Shown piece after piece: positions 1 to 8,068 of a stretch of 64,000 bases of DNA (its first letter is position 1; each line of letters begins with the position of its first letter). Source of the DNA: Streptomyces sp. NRRL B-1347 (GTDB taxonomy: Bacteria > Actinomycetota > Actinomycetes > Streptomycetales > Streptomycetaceae); the NCBI RefSeq assembly GCF_000720325.1, contig NZ_JOJM01000023.1, positions 41,778 through 105,777 of the forward strand, given 5' to 3'. A program made the translations under genes and the position numbers. The notes below the pieces were generated by a model. That model ran no database searches, was not told where the DNA came from, and was given only the letters and a program-made list of their open reading frames with translations.

Positions 1-45
1 CGGTACTTCTTCCGCGGGGTCGGGGAGGGCGCGGTCAAGGGCTGA
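1..45 (+). CDS. C-terminal end of a carbohydrate ABC transporter permease (partial)
   Basis: Only the last 14 codons and the TGA are inside the window. The frame reads RYFFRGVGEGAVKG and stops. Ending in Q-R-Y-F-x-x-G-x-x-x-G-A-V-K-G is characteristic of MalG-type inner-membrane permeases of CUT1 sugar importers, so this is very probably the last permease gene of such an importer. It lies 65 bp before a glycoside hydrolase on the same strand, which fits an uptake-plus-hydrolysis operon. The rest of the gene is outside the window, so substrate and completeness cannot be judged. Confidence 0.6.
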   Translation, partial: RYFFRGVGEGAVKG

Positions 46-110
46 CCGCCCCGCACGCGCCTCCGCCCGCCCCACGCACCGCCCGCACCGTCCCGAGAAC
101 CAGGATCCGC

Positions 111-1379
111 ATGACGTCAGACGACCTGTCCGGCGCGGCCCCCGCCGCCGCGACGCCCCGCTTCGGCGCCAACTACACCCCCAGCGAAGGGTGGTTCCAC
201 CACTGGCTCGACTTCGACCTGGACTCCGTACGCCGTGACCTGGACGCCATCGCCTCGCTCGGCCTCGACCACATCCGGGTGTTCCCGATCTGGCCGTACT
301 TCCAGCCCAACCGGACCCTGATCCGGCCGCGCGCCGTCGAGCAGCTCGTCGCGCTCGCCGACGCCGCGGCCGAGCGCGGGCTCGACGTCAACGTCGACGG
401 CCTCCAGGGCCATCTGTCCAGCTTCGACTTCCTGCCCGCGTGGACGCAGACCTGGCACCGGCGCAACCTCTTCACCGACCCCGACGTGGTCTCCGGCCAG
501 CGGGAGTACCTGCGCACGCTCGCGGCCGCGCTCGCCGACCGGCCCAACTTCATCGGCATGACCATCGGCAACGAGATCAACCAGTTCGCCGCCGGGCCCC
601 ACCCCGACCCCGACCGGATCACCCAGGAGCAGGCCGAGGCCTGGCTGCGGCAGGTCCTCGCCGCCTGCGAGGAGGGGGCGCCCGGACGCCTGCACCTGCA
701 CGCCGAGTACGACGCCGCCTGGTACCAGGACGACCAGCCGTTCACCCCCGCGCAGGCCGCGCGGCTCGGGTCCGTGACCGCCGTGCACTCGTGGGTGTTC
801 AACGGCACCGCGCAGCGCCACGGGCGCGACGGGGTCGCGACCGGGCAGCACGCCGCGTACCTCATCGAGCTGTCCAAGGCCTGGGCCCTGGACCCGCACA
901 GGCCCGTGTGGCTCCAGGAGGTCGGCGCGCCCGCCCCGCTCATCCCTGCGGCGGACGCGGCGGCGTTCACCGAGACGACCGTGGCCGCCGCGCTCGACTG
1001 CGCGGACGTGTGGGGCGTGACGTGGTGGTGCTCCCACGACGTCTCGCGCTCGCTCGCGGACTTCCCCGAACTGGAGTACAGCCTCGGCCTCCTGACCAAC
1101 GAGGGCCGGGTCAAGCCCGCCGGTGCCGCCCTCGCCCGGCTCGCCAAGGAGCGCTGGGAGGCGCCCGCGGCGCGGACCACTGCCGTGGTGGTGGACGTCG
1201 GCGCCGACGCGGGGCGGCGGGCCCGGTGCGGGCCCGGCGGGGACGTCTTCGAGGCCTTCGCGCGGCTGGCGGGGCAGGGTGTGCGGCCCGCGCTGGTTCT
1301 CGCCGAACGGGCGGCGGACGCGGGGTACCTCGCGGAGCGAGGCATCACGGAGGTGGTCCACCCGTCCGACGTCCTCTGA
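111..1379 (+). CDS. Glycoside hydrolase family 5 enzyme, probable beta-mannosidase of the N-glycan core type
   Basis: 422 residues, no signal peptide, so a cytoplasmic enzyme. The (beta/alpha)8 barrel starts near residue 17 (FGANYTPSEGWFHHW). Glu155 in GNEIN is the expected acid/base and Glu270 in VWLQEVG the expected nucleophile of a retaining GH5 enzyme. The N-terminal half (IRVFPIWPYFQPNRTLIRP, DGLQGHLSSFDF, WHRRNLFTDPDV) resembles, from memory, subfamily GH5_18, whose characterised bifidobacterial member splits Man-beta-1,4-GlcNAc from the N-glycan core. The subfamily is an inference. The gene follows an ABC permease and precedes a GH38 alpha-mannosidase, so the two could act in series on imported high-mannose oligosaccharides. 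The ATG at 111 follows an AGGATCCGC weak Shine-Dalgarno. Confidence 0.85.
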   Translation: MTSDDLSGAAPAAATPRFGANYTPSEGWFHHWLDFDLDSVRRDLDAIASLGLDHIRVFPIWPYFQPNRTLIRPRAVEQLVALADAAAERGLDVNVDGLQGHLSSFDFLPAWTQTWHRRNLFTDPDVVSGQREYLRTLAAALADRPNFIGMTIGNEINQFAAGPHPDPDRITQEQAEAWLRQVLAACEEGAPGRLHLHAEYDAAWYQDDQPFTPAQAARLGSVTAVHSWVFNGTAQRHGRDGVATGQHAAYLIELSKAWALDPHRPVWLQEVGAPAPLIPAADAAAFTETTVAAALDCADVWGVTWWCSHDVSRSLADFPELEYSLGLLTNEGRVKPAGAALARLAKERWEAPAARTTAVVVDVGADAGRRARCGPGGDVFEAFARLAGQGVRPALVLAERAADAGYLAERGITEVVHPSDVL

Positions 1380-1400
1380 CCGCTCCCGCCGCTGCCCGAC

Positions 1401-1527
1401 CTGGGGGCTCCGCCCCCAGACCCCCGCTCCTCAAACGCCGGAGAGGCTGAAAGATCCAGCCCGTCCGGCGTTTGAGGACGAGGCGCGGAGCGCCGATTCG
1501 GGGGTCCAAGGGGGCGGAGCCCCCCTT
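1401..1527. repeat. Streptomyces-type dispersed intergenic repeat with nested hairpins
   Basis: Between the GH5 and GH38 genes. A perfect 15-bp inverted repeat (TCCTCAAACGCCGGA at 1428-1442 against 1464-1478) is flanked by two self-complementary GC hairpins, 1401-1419 and 1508-1527, which are themselves related (GGGGCTCCGCCCC core). Elements of this sequence occur in many copies in Streptomyces genomes between genes. It may end or weaken transcription from the GH5 gene, or stabilise mRNA ends. Function is inference; the inverted repeats are seen directly. Confidence 0.75.
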
Positions 1528-1609
1528 GTTTCGGGAAGGGGCGGGCTAGGGGAGCCCCCGGCAGGGTCACCAGCCTCAGCCACTCACGCGCGACCTATGG
1601 AGAATCCTC

Positions 1610-4600
1610 ATGCACGACGACCGCAAGCTCGTAGAAGGCCGGCTCAAGCGCGTTCTGGACGAGCGCATCCGGCCCGCCGTCTACCCCGAGTCCGTCCCCC
1701 TGACCGTGGCCGTCTGGAACGCCCCGGGCGAACCGGTCCCCGTGGCCGAAGGCCTCGCCGCCACCCCCGAGCCCATCGAGGCCGGGGCCCGGTGGGGCGC
1801 CCCCTGGGGCACCAGCTGGTTCCACGTCACCGGGACCGTCCCGGCCGCCTGGGCGGGCCGCACGGTGGAGGCGATCCTCGACCTCGGCTTCGACGAGAAC
1901 ATGCCCGGCTTCCAGTGCGAGGGCCTCGTCTACCGCCCCGACGGCACCCCGGTGAAGGGCCTCAACCCGCGCAACCAGTGGGTGCGGATAGCCACCCCGG
2001 CCGAGGGCGGCGAGACCGTGGACCTGCGCGTCGAGGCCGCGTCCAACCCGGTCATCCTCGACTACCACCCCTTCCTGCCCACGCAGCTGGGCGACAAGGA
2101 CACCGCGGGCAGCGAGCCGCAGTACCGCCTGGAGCGGATGGACCTCGCCGTGTTCGACGAGACGGTGTGGGGGCTCGTCATGGACCTGGAGGTCCTGGGC
2201 GAGCTGATGCAGGAGCTGCCCGAGGACTCGGGCCGCCGCCACGAGGTCCTGCGGGCGGTCGACCGCGCGCTCGACGCCGTGGACCTCCAGGACGTGAACG
2301 GCACGGCCGCCGCCGCCCGCGCCCGTCTGGAGGGCGTCCTCGCCGCGCCCGCGCACGACTCCGCGCACCGCATCAGCGCCGTCGGTCACGCCCACATCGA
2401 CTCGGCGTGGCTGTGGCCGCTGCGCGAGACCGTACGGAAGGTCGCGCGGACCACCTCCAACATGACGGGTCTGCTCGAGGACGACCCGGACTTCGTCTTC
2501 TCCATGTCGCAGGCGCAGCAGTGGGCGTGGGTGAAGGAGCACCGGCCCGAGGTGTGGGCGCGGGTGAAGAAGGCGGTCGCCGACGGGCGGTTCGTGCCCG
2601 CGGGCGGCATGTGGGTGGAGTCCGACACGAACATGCCGGGCTCGGAGGCGATGGCCCGGCAGTTCGTGCACGGCAAGCGCTTCTTCATCGAGGAGTTCGG
2701 GGTCGAGAACGACGAGGCGTGGCTGCCGGACACCTTCGGCTTCGCCGCGGGCCTCCCGCAGATCATCAAGGCGGCCGGCTCCAAGTGGCTGCTCACGCAG
2801 AAGATCTCGTGGTCGCAGACCAACAAGTTCCCGCACCACACCTTCCAGTGGGAGGGCATCGACGGCACCCGGATCTTCACGCACTTCCCGCCCGTCGGCA
2901 CCTACAACTGCGCCGTCAAGGGCAGCGAGATCGCGCACGCCGCACGGAACTTCAAGGACAAGGGCGTGGCCCGGCACTCCCTGGCGCCGGTCGGCTGGGG
3001 CGACGGGGGCGGCGGCACCACCCGCGAGATGATCGCGAAGGTGGCCCGGCTGCGGAACCTGGAGGGCTCGCCGACCGTGCGGTGGGAGACCCCGACGGAG
3101 TTCTTCGAGAAGGCCGAGGCGGAGTATCCGAACGCGCCGGTGTGGGTCGGCGAGCTCTATCTGGAGCTGCACCGCGCGACGCTCACCAGCCAGGCGGGCA
3201 CCAAGCAGGGCAACCGCCGCAGCGAGCACCTGCTGCGCGAGGCCGAGCTGTGGGCGGCCACGGCCGCGGTGCGCGCCGGATTCCCGTATCCGTACGAGGA
3301 GCTTGACCGGATCTGGAAGACGGTGCTGCTCCACCAGTTCCACGACATCCTGCCCGGCTCGTCGATCGCCTGGGTGCACCGCGAGGCCCGTGCGACGTAC
3401 GCGGCCGTGGCGGACGAGCTGAACGCGATCGTCGACGCGGCGCAGCGGGCCCTCGCGGGCGACGGCGGCCGCACCCTGGTGTTCAACTCCGCGCCGCACT
3501 CCCGCGACGGCGTCCCCGCGGGCGGCGCCCACGCCCCGGTGGCCGACGGGCAGTCCGGGATCGCCGCGCGCGCCGACGGCGGCTACGTCCTGGACAACGG
3601 CCTGCTGCGGGTCGAGGTCGACGCGCGCGGGCTCGTGGTCTCCGCCTACGACCTCGTGGCGGGCCGGGAGACGGTCGCGCCGGGGCAGGCCGCGAACCTG
3701 CCGCAGCTGCACGCCGACTTCCCGAACATGTGGGACGCGTGGGACGTCGACGAGTTCTACCGCCACACCGTCACCGACCTGACCGAGGCCGCGGAGGTCG
3801 CCCCCGGCGAGGGCGCGTCCGTGCGGGTCGAGCGCCGCTTCGGGGACTCGCGGATGACGCAGGTCCTGACCCTCGCCCCGGGGCAGCGGCGCCTGGACAT
3901 CGACACCGAGGTGGACTGGCACGAGACGGAGAAGTTCCTCAAGCTGGCGTTCCCGCTGGACGTGCACGCCGAGCGGTACGCGTCCGAGACGCAGTTCGGG
4001 CACTTCCACCGGCCCACCCACACCAACACCAGCTGGGAGGCCGCGAAGTTCGAGGCCTGCAACCACCGCTTCGTGCACGTCGAGGAGCCCGGCTGGGGCG
4101 TCGCCCTCGTCAACGACTCCACATACGGCCACGACGTGACCCGGACCGTGCGCGACAGCGACGCCGGGACGACCACCACGGTGCGCGTCTCGCTGCTCCG
4201 CGCGCCCCGCTTCCCCGACCCTGAGACGGACCAGGGCGTCCACCGCTTCCGGCACGCGCTCGCACCCGGCGCGGGCATCGTGGACGCGGTGCGCGAGGGC
4301 TACCGGATCAACCTGCCGGAGCGGCGGGTCACCGGGGCGGCGGCGGAGGTCGCGCCGCTGGTGGCCGTCGACGACGACGCCGTGGTCGTCACGGCCGTCA
4401 AGCTCGCCGACGACGACAGCGGCGACGTCGTGATCCGCTTTCACGAGGCGCGGGGCGGCCGGGCCCGGACCACGCTGCGCCTCGGCTTCGAGGCGGCGGC
4501 CGTCGACGTGACCGACCTCCTGGAGCGGCCCCTGGCCGGTGCGGACGCGCCGGAGCGCGACGGGTCCGCGATCGCCGTGTCGCTGCGCCCGTTCGAGCTG

Positions 4601-4627
4601 GTGACGCTGCGGGTCCGGCGGGCCTGA
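1610..4627 (+). CDS. Alpha-mannosidase, glycoside hydrolase family 38
   Basis: 1005 residues, the usual length of bacterial cytosolic class II alpha-mannosidases. A beta-rich N-terminal domain (residues 1-250) is followed by the catalytic domain. The zinc-binding GHAHIDSAW motif has His260, His262 and Asp264. Asp339 in WVESDTN is the expected nucleophile, and His578 in QFHDILPGSS the fourth metal ligand. The C-terminal third matches the GH38 beta-sandwich domains. No signal peptide, so substrate must be imported. It hydrolyses terminal alpha-linked mannose. ATG 1610 follows GGAGAATCCTC at suitable spacing. The gap to the GH5 gene holds a hairpin repeat, so the two may be only partly co-transcribed. 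Confidence 0.95.
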   Translation: MHDDRKLVEGRLKRVLDERIRPAVYPESVPLTVAVWNAPGEPVPVAEGLAATPEPIEAGARWGAPWGTSWFHVTGTVPAAWAGRTVEAILDLGFDENMPGFQCEGLVYRPDGTPVKGLNPRNQWVRIATPAEGGETVDLRVEAASNPVILDYHPFLPTQLGDKDTAGSEPQYRLERMDLAVFDETVWGLVMDLEVLGELMQELPEDSGRRHEVLRAVDRALDAVDLQDVNGTAAAARARLEGVLAAPAHDSAHRISAVGHAHIDSAWLWPLRETVRKVARTTSNMTGLLEDDPDFVFSMSQAQQWAWVKEHRPEVWARVKKAVADGRFVPAGGMWVESDTNMPGSEAMARQFVHGKRFFIEEFGVENDEAWLPDTFGFAAGLPQIIKAAGSKWLLTQKISWSQTNKFPHHTFQWEGIDGTRIFTHFPPVGTYNCAVKGSEIAHAARNFKDKGVARHSLAPVGWGDGGGGTTREMIAKVARLRNLEGSPTVRWETPTEFFEKAEAEYPNAPVWVGELYLELHRATLTSQAGTKQGNRRSEHLLREAELWAATAAVRAGFPYPYEELDRIWKTVLLHQFHDILPGSSIAWVHREARATYAAVADELNAIVDAAQRALAGDGGRTLVFNSAPHSRDGVPAGGAHAPVADGQSGIAARADGGYVLDNGLLRVEVDARGLVVSAYDLVAGRETVAPGQAANLPQLHADFPNMWDAWDVDEFYRHTVTDLTEAAEVAPGEGASVRVERRFGDSRMTQVLTLAPGQRRLDIDTEVDWHETEKFLKLAFPLDVHAERYASETQFGHFHRPTHTNTSWEAAKFEACNHRFVHVEEPGWGVALVNDSTYGHDVTRTVRDSDAGTTTTVRVSLLRAPRFPDPETDQGVHRFRHALAPGAGIVDAVREGYRINLPERRVTGAAAEVAPLVAVDDDAVVVTAVKLADDDSGDVVIRFHEARGGRARTTLRLGFEAAAVDVTDLLERPLAGADAPERDGSAIAVSLRPFELVTLRVRRA

Positions 4628-4637
4628 CGCCCGTGCT

Positions 4638-4670
4638 CCTCGCGGCGGCGGTCAGCCCGTCGCCGCGAGG
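4638..4670. terminator. Bidirectional hairpin between convergent genes
   Basis: CCTCGCGGCG (4638-4647) pairs perfectly with CGCCGCGAGG (4661-4670) around a 13-nt loop that contains the hydrolase stop codon. It lies between the ends of the alpha-mannosidase and the alpha/beta hydrolase and could end both transcripts. No T-tract, as is usual in Streptomyces. Confidence 0.5.
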
Positions 4671-5494
4671 AAGTCCCGCAGCAACGCGTTGAAGACCTCG
4701 GGCCGTTCCATGTTCGGGTAGTGCGCGGTGCCCGGCACCGTCGCCGTACGGCCGTGGCGCACGGAGTGGGCGAGGCGCTCGGCCATGCCGATGTTGTCGG
4801 AGGTGTCCAGGTCCCCGGTGACGGCCAGGAGCGGCAGGGTCAGCCGGGCGGCCCGGGCCCAGGTGTCGGTGACGGGCACGAGCGGGGACGCCTCGGCGCG
4901 GCTGTGCTTGGCGACGGTCTGCTCCGTCATCTCCCGCAGGCGGCGTACGACGTCCGGGTCGACGTCGTCGAGCGCCCGGTGCGGGCCCGCGGCGAACAGC
5001 ATGGTCGCGTCGACGAAGGCCGCGGCGTCCCCCGCGGCCGTGGCGCGGGCCCACTCGGCCTGCACGGCCAGCACCCAGGGGCTGCGGAACTCGGGCTCGC
5101 TGGTGCCCGCGCCGCAGACCACGAGGGCCTTGACGAGATCCGGGTGTTCGAGCGCGGTGTCGACCGCGATGCCCGCGCCCATCGACAGGCCGACGACGAC
5201 CGCGGGTCCTGCGTCGAGGTGGCGCAGGAGCGCGGCCAGGTCGTCGGTCTGGCGGAACGGCCGGGTCGCGTTCGCGGATTGCCCGTGGCCGCGCACGTCC
5301 GGCGCGACGACCCGGTGGTGCCGGGCGAAGACGTCGATCTGGTCGTCCCACATGCGGTGGTCGAGGAAGCCGCCGTGGAGCAGGACGAGCGGGGTGCCCC
5401 GGCCGGTGTCGCGGTAGGCGAGCGTGCCGTCGTCGGTCGGGAACGCGTGCAGACGGGAACCGTCCGTCTCGTACGGAGCAGAAGCGTCAGTCAT
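4652..5494 (-). CDS. Alpha/beta-fold hydrolase (proline-iminopeptidase/haloperoxidase-like)
   Basis: 280 residues. The oxyanion-hole motif LLHGG lies at about 38-42, the nucleophile elbow GLSMG gives Ser104, the likely acid is Asp228 or Asp230 in TGDLD, and the catalytic His is His258 in GTAHYPNMERP. The fold is certain; the substrate is unknown, and esterase, lactonase and C-C hydrolase are all possible. ATG 5494 is chosen because the conserved domain starts soon after it and because a palindromic operator begins at the start codon. The gene is divergent from a MarR-type regulator with two near-identical operators between them, so it is probably the regulated target. Confidence 0.85.
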   Translation of the reverse strand: MTDASAPYETDGSRLHAFPTDDGTLAYRDTGRGTPLVLLHGGFLDHRMWDDQIDVFARHHRVVAPDVRGHGQSANATRPFRQTDDLAALLRHLDAGPAVVVGLSMGAGIAVDTALEHPDLVKALVVCGAGTSEPEFRSPWVLAVQAEWARATAAGDAAAFVDATMLFAAGPHRALDDVDPDVVRRLREMTEQTVAKHSRAEASPLVPVTDTWARAARLTLPLLAVTGDLDTSDNIGMAERLAHSVRHGRTATVPGTAHYPNMERPEVFNALLRDFLAATG

Positions 5495-5511
5495 GACAAC
5501 CAAGGTGTCAT
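5493..5511. promoter_or_regulatory. MarR-type operator O1
   Basis: ATGACAACCAAGGTGTCAT is an inverted repeat with 6-bp arms ATGACA/TGTCAT around 7 bp. It overlaps the start codon of the hydrolase gene. The same 19-bp sequence recurs 31 bp away with one change. MarR dimers typically bind such 16-20 bp palindromes, and their target is often the divergent gene. Confidence 0.65.
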
Positions 5512-5523
5512 CTGGGCGCCAGG

Positions 5524-5542
5524 ATGGCAACCAAGGTGTCAT
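5524..5542. promoter_or_regulatory. MarR-type operator O2
   Basis: ATGGCAACCAAGGTGTCAT, 18 of 19 positions identical to O1. The start-to-start distance is 31 bp, close to three helical turns, so two dimers would sit on the same DNA face. It overlaps a -10-like CATGAT (5540-5545) placed 6 nt before the GTG start of the MarR gene, which would give autorepression. Confidence 0.65.
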
Positions 5543-5551
5543 GATGCGGGG

Positions 5552-6037
5552 GTGAGCGATGAGCGGAGCAACCCCGGCGAGCCCCTCGACCCCGACGCCC
5601 TCGCGGGCCGGCTCGCCGAAGTGTTCGACCTGGTGGGCCCGTTGTACCGGCGCGCGCAGCGCAAGGTGGAGCAGGCCGAGCCGATCGAGGGCCTGTCCGT
5701 CGGGGTGCGCGCGGTCCTCGACCTGCTGCGCGGGCACGGCCCCCTGACCGTGCCGCAGATGGGCCGCGCCCAGTCCCTCAGCCGTCAGTTCGTCCAGCGC
5801 ATGGTGAACGACGCGGCCGCGCGCGGCCTGGTCGAGAGCGCCCCGAACCCCGCCCACCGGCGGTCGTCCCTGATCCGGCTCACGCCGGAGGGGCGGTCGG
5901 CGATCGCGGCCGCGACCGCGCGCGAGCACGCCGTGATGCGGCAGGTGCGCGGTGACATCACCGACGCCGACGTGACGGCGTGCGTGCACGTCCTGACGCG
6001 GATGCTGGAGCTGTTCGACGACGTCGACGTGGACTGA
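5552..6037 (+). CDS. MarR family transcriptional regulator
   Basis: 161 residues. A winged helix-turn-helix spans about residues 45-115: LTVPQMGRAQSLSRQFVQRMVNDAAARG is the helix-turn-helix region, followed by the wing PNPAHRRSSLIRLTPEG. Flanking helices form the dimer interface. The ligand is unknown. GTG 5552 is the only in-frame start before the conserved region; it has no Shine-Dalgarno, and a -10-like hexamer lies 6 nt upstream, so a leaderless mRNA is plausible. It is divergent from the alpha/beta hydrolase and separated from it by two copies of a 19-bp palindrome that it probably binds. Confidence 0.9.
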   Translation: MSDERSNPGEPLDPDALAGRLAEVFDLVGPLYRRAQRKVEQAEPIEGLSVGVRAVLDLLRGHGPLTVPQMGRAQSLSRQFVQRMVNDAAARGLVESAPNPAHRRSSLIRLTPEGRSAIAAATAREHAVMRQVRGDITDADVTACVHVLTRMLELFDDVDVD

Positions 6038-6064
6038 GCCCGCCGCCGGACCTTCAGTCGTAGC

Positions 6065-6811
6065 TCAACTCCCGCTCGCCGCAGGGCTGTTCGGCTGCTG
6101 CTCGTACTGTCCTCGCAGCCACGCCTCCACCTCTCCCACGTGGGCGGCCGCCGCCGCCCGCGCCGCCTCCGGGTCGCGGGCCACCAGGGCGCGGTGGATG
6201 CGGTCGTGCTCGCGCCGGGTGCGTTCGAAGGCGCCCTCTTCCTGGTAGCCGCGCCACACCCGGGCCCGGAAGGTGTGCGACGACAGGCCTTCGAGGATCG
6301 CGGCCATCGTGTCGTTGCCCGCCGCCAGGGCGATCGTGCGGTGGAAGGCCAGGTCGTGGGAGAGGATCTCCTCGGGGTCGTCGGTGGCGTTCATGGCCGC
6401 CAAGTGATCCGCCACCTCGGCCAGTTGGGCGGGGGTGATGCGGGCGGCCGCCAGGCCCGTGGCGGTGGACTCCAGGACGCGGCGGACTTCGAGGAGCTCC
6501 ACCAGGCGGGGGCCGCGGGACAGGTCCGCGACCACGCCGAAGGTCTCCAGGAGGTCACCGGCCTCCAGCTGCGTGACGTAGATGCCCGAGCCGTGCCGCG
6601 CCTCCAGGACGCCGAGCACCGTCAGGGCCCGGATGGCCTCGCGCATGGAGCTGCGCGAGATGCCCAGCTGGGCGGCCAGGTCCCGCTCGGTCGGCAGCCG
6701 CTGGCCCGGCTCCAGGAGCCCCTCCGCGATCATCGCCTTGATCTGCTCGATGGCCCGCTGCGTCACGGTGCCCTTCTGCGCGGGCGCGGCGCTCTGCGCG
6801 GCCTGGTTCAC
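6065..6811 (-). CDS. FadR-subfamily GntR transcriptional regulator of the fucose operon
   Basis: 248 residues. The N-terminal winged helix (about 14-80) has GQRLPTERDLAAQLGISRSS followed by MREAIRALTVLGVLEARHG. An FCD domain follows (about 90-235), with the metal-binding Asp and His residues expected near DLAFHRTIA and the C-terminal EHDRIHRAL. Such regulators usually sense a sugar acid or pathway intermediate. GTG 6811 is chosen because AAGGAG lies 7 nt upstream. The gene is divergent from a sugar ABC transporter and fuconate dehydratase operon, and a FadR-like palindrome lies between them, so it most likely represses that operon and itself. The inducer is inferred to be an L-fucose metabolite. 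Confidence 0.9.
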   Translation of the reverse strand: MNQAAQSAAPAQKGTVTQRAIEQIKAMIAEGLLEPGQRLPTERDLAAQLGISRSSMREAIRALTVLGVLEARHGSGIYVTQLEAGDLLETFGVVADLSRGPRLVELLEVRRVLESTATGLAAARITPAQLAEVADHLAAMNATDDPEEILSHDLAFHRTIALAAGNDTMAAILEGLSSHTFRARVWRGYQEEGAFERTRREHDRIHRALVARDPEAARAAAAAHVGEVEAWLRGQYEQQPNSPAASGS

Positions 6812-6857
6812 GTGACGCTCCTTCACTTGCCGGGTGCCGCGCAGTTTAGTCAGAGAT

Positions 6858-6870
6858 GTGGTCCGACCAC
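6858..6870. promoter_or_regulatory. GntR/FadR-type operator, full site
   Basis: GTGGTCCGACCAC is a perfect 6-1-6 palindrome whose TGGTCCGACCA core equals the FadR consensus (TGGTNNNACCA). It lies 46 bp before the GntR start and 121 bp before the binding-protein start, so it could control both directions. Confidence 0.7.
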
Positions 6871-6921
6871 TACGGCTTGAATGCCGGAAAACTTGGCGTC
6901 GAGGGGTGTTGTGCGCCGTGA

Positions 6922-6934
6922 GTGGTCTGATAAA
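6922..6934. promoter_or_regulatory. GntR-type operator, half site
   Basis: GTGGTCTGATAAA repeats the left arm of the full site (GTGGTC-N-GA) but has lost the right arm. It is 64 bp from the full site and 57 bp upstream of the binding-protein start, in the AT-rich part of the promoter region. It may be an auxiliary site that tightens control of the transporter operon. Confidence 0.4.
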
Positions 6935-6991
6935 TATTCGCCCATCCGCCGCTGAACCGCGGCTGAGTCCCGCTCGATGAGGAGCCGTCAG

Positions 6992-8068
6992 ATGGTCGGC
7001 AGCACAGTGCGGAACACCACCGGCAGGACCCGGCGGTCGCGGGCGCTCGGCGCCACCGCCGCGGCGGCCTGCGCCGCCCTCGCCCTCGCGGCCTGCGGCA
7101 GCACCAAGGACACCGGGGGAGCGGGCGCCGGGGGCGAGGGCAAGGTGGGCGTCGTCCTGCCGCTGCTCACCTCGCCGTTCTGGCAGTCGTACAACGACTA
7201 CGTGCCGAAGATGGCGAAGTCCGAGGACGTCGACGCGCTCAAGACCGTGAACTCCAACAGCGACCCCTCGCAGCAGATCACCGACATCAACAACCAGCTC
7301 AACCAGGGCGTGAAGGGCCTGGTCGTCGCCCCGCTCGACAGCGCCGCGGTCTCCGCCGGGCTCGACCAGGCCGAGCGCAAGGGCGTGCCCGTCGTCGCCG
7401 TGGACGTCGCCCCCGAGAAGGGCAAGGTCGCGATGGTCGTCCGCGCCGACAACGCCGCCTACGGCCGCAAGGCCTGCGACTACCTCGGAAGGAAGGCCCG
7501 GAGCGGCGAGGTCGTGCAGATCATGGGCGACCTGGCGTCCGTCAACGGCCGCGACCGCTCCAAGGCCTTCCGCGACTGCGTCAAGGACAAGTACCCCCGC
7601 CTGAAGGTCCTGGAGATCCCCGCCAAGTGGGAGTCGGACACCGCCGCCTCCCAGCTGGACACCCTGCTGAACTCCCACCCCGGCATCAAGGGCATCTACC
7701 TCCAGGCGGGCGGCGTCTACCTCGCGCCCACGCTCCAGACCCTCAAGTCCAAGGGGCTGCTGAAGAAGGCGGGCGAGAAGGGCCACATCACCGTCGTGTC
7801 GAACGACGGGATCCCGCAGGAGTTCGACGCGATCCGCAAGGGCCAGATCGACGCCACCGTCTCGCAGCCCGCCGACGCGTACGCCAAGTACGGCATGTAC
7901 TACATCAAGGCCGCGATGAACGGGAAGAAGTTCAGGCCCGGCCCGACCGACCACGGCTCGACCATCGTGAAGCTGCCCGGCGGCAATCTGGAGGACCAGC
8001 TGCCCGCACCGCTCGTCACGAAGGCCAACGTGGACGACGCCGGACTGTGGGGCAACGCGGTCCGATGA
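6992..8068 (+). CDS. Sugar ABC transporter substrate-binding lipoprotein (CUT2 family)
   Basis: 358 residues. A type II lipoprotein signal ends in LALAACGS with the lipidated Cys35. The mature protein is a periplasmic-binding-protein-4 fold like RbsB (GKVGVVLPLLTSPFW near its start; VVAPLDSAAVSAGLDQA and VVSNDGIPQEFDAI further on). It would capture a monosaccharide outside the membrane and deliver it to the permease. ATG 6992 is preferred over an upstream in-frame ATG at 6977 because GAGGAG lies 8 nt before it. It is the first gene of an eight-gene operon and its TGA overlaps the next ATG. L-fucose is the likely ligand from the downstream enzymes, but this is inference. Confidence 0.92.
   Translation: MVGSTVRNTTGRTRRSRALGATAAAACAALALAACGSTKDTGGAGAGGEGKVGVVLPLLTSPFWQSYNDYVPKMAKSEDVDALKTVNSNSDPSQQITDINNQLNQGVKGLVVAPLDSAAVSAGLDQAERKGVPVVAVDVAPEKGKVAMVVRADNAAYGRKACDYLGRKARSGEVVQIMGDLASVNGRDRSKAFRDCVKDKYPRLKVLEIPAKWESDTAASQLDTLLNSHPGIKGIYLQAGGVYLAPTLQTLKSKGLLKKAGEKGHITVVSNDGIPQEFDAIRKGQIDATVSQPADAYAKYGMYYIKAAMNGKKFRPGPTDHGSTIVKLPGGNLEDQLPAPLVTKANVDDAGLWGNAVR

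Noticed and set aside
1595..4444. Long minus-strand frame opposite the alpha-mannosidase
   Set aside because: The plus-strand GH38 protein has full catalytic motifs; the antisense product is low-complexity.
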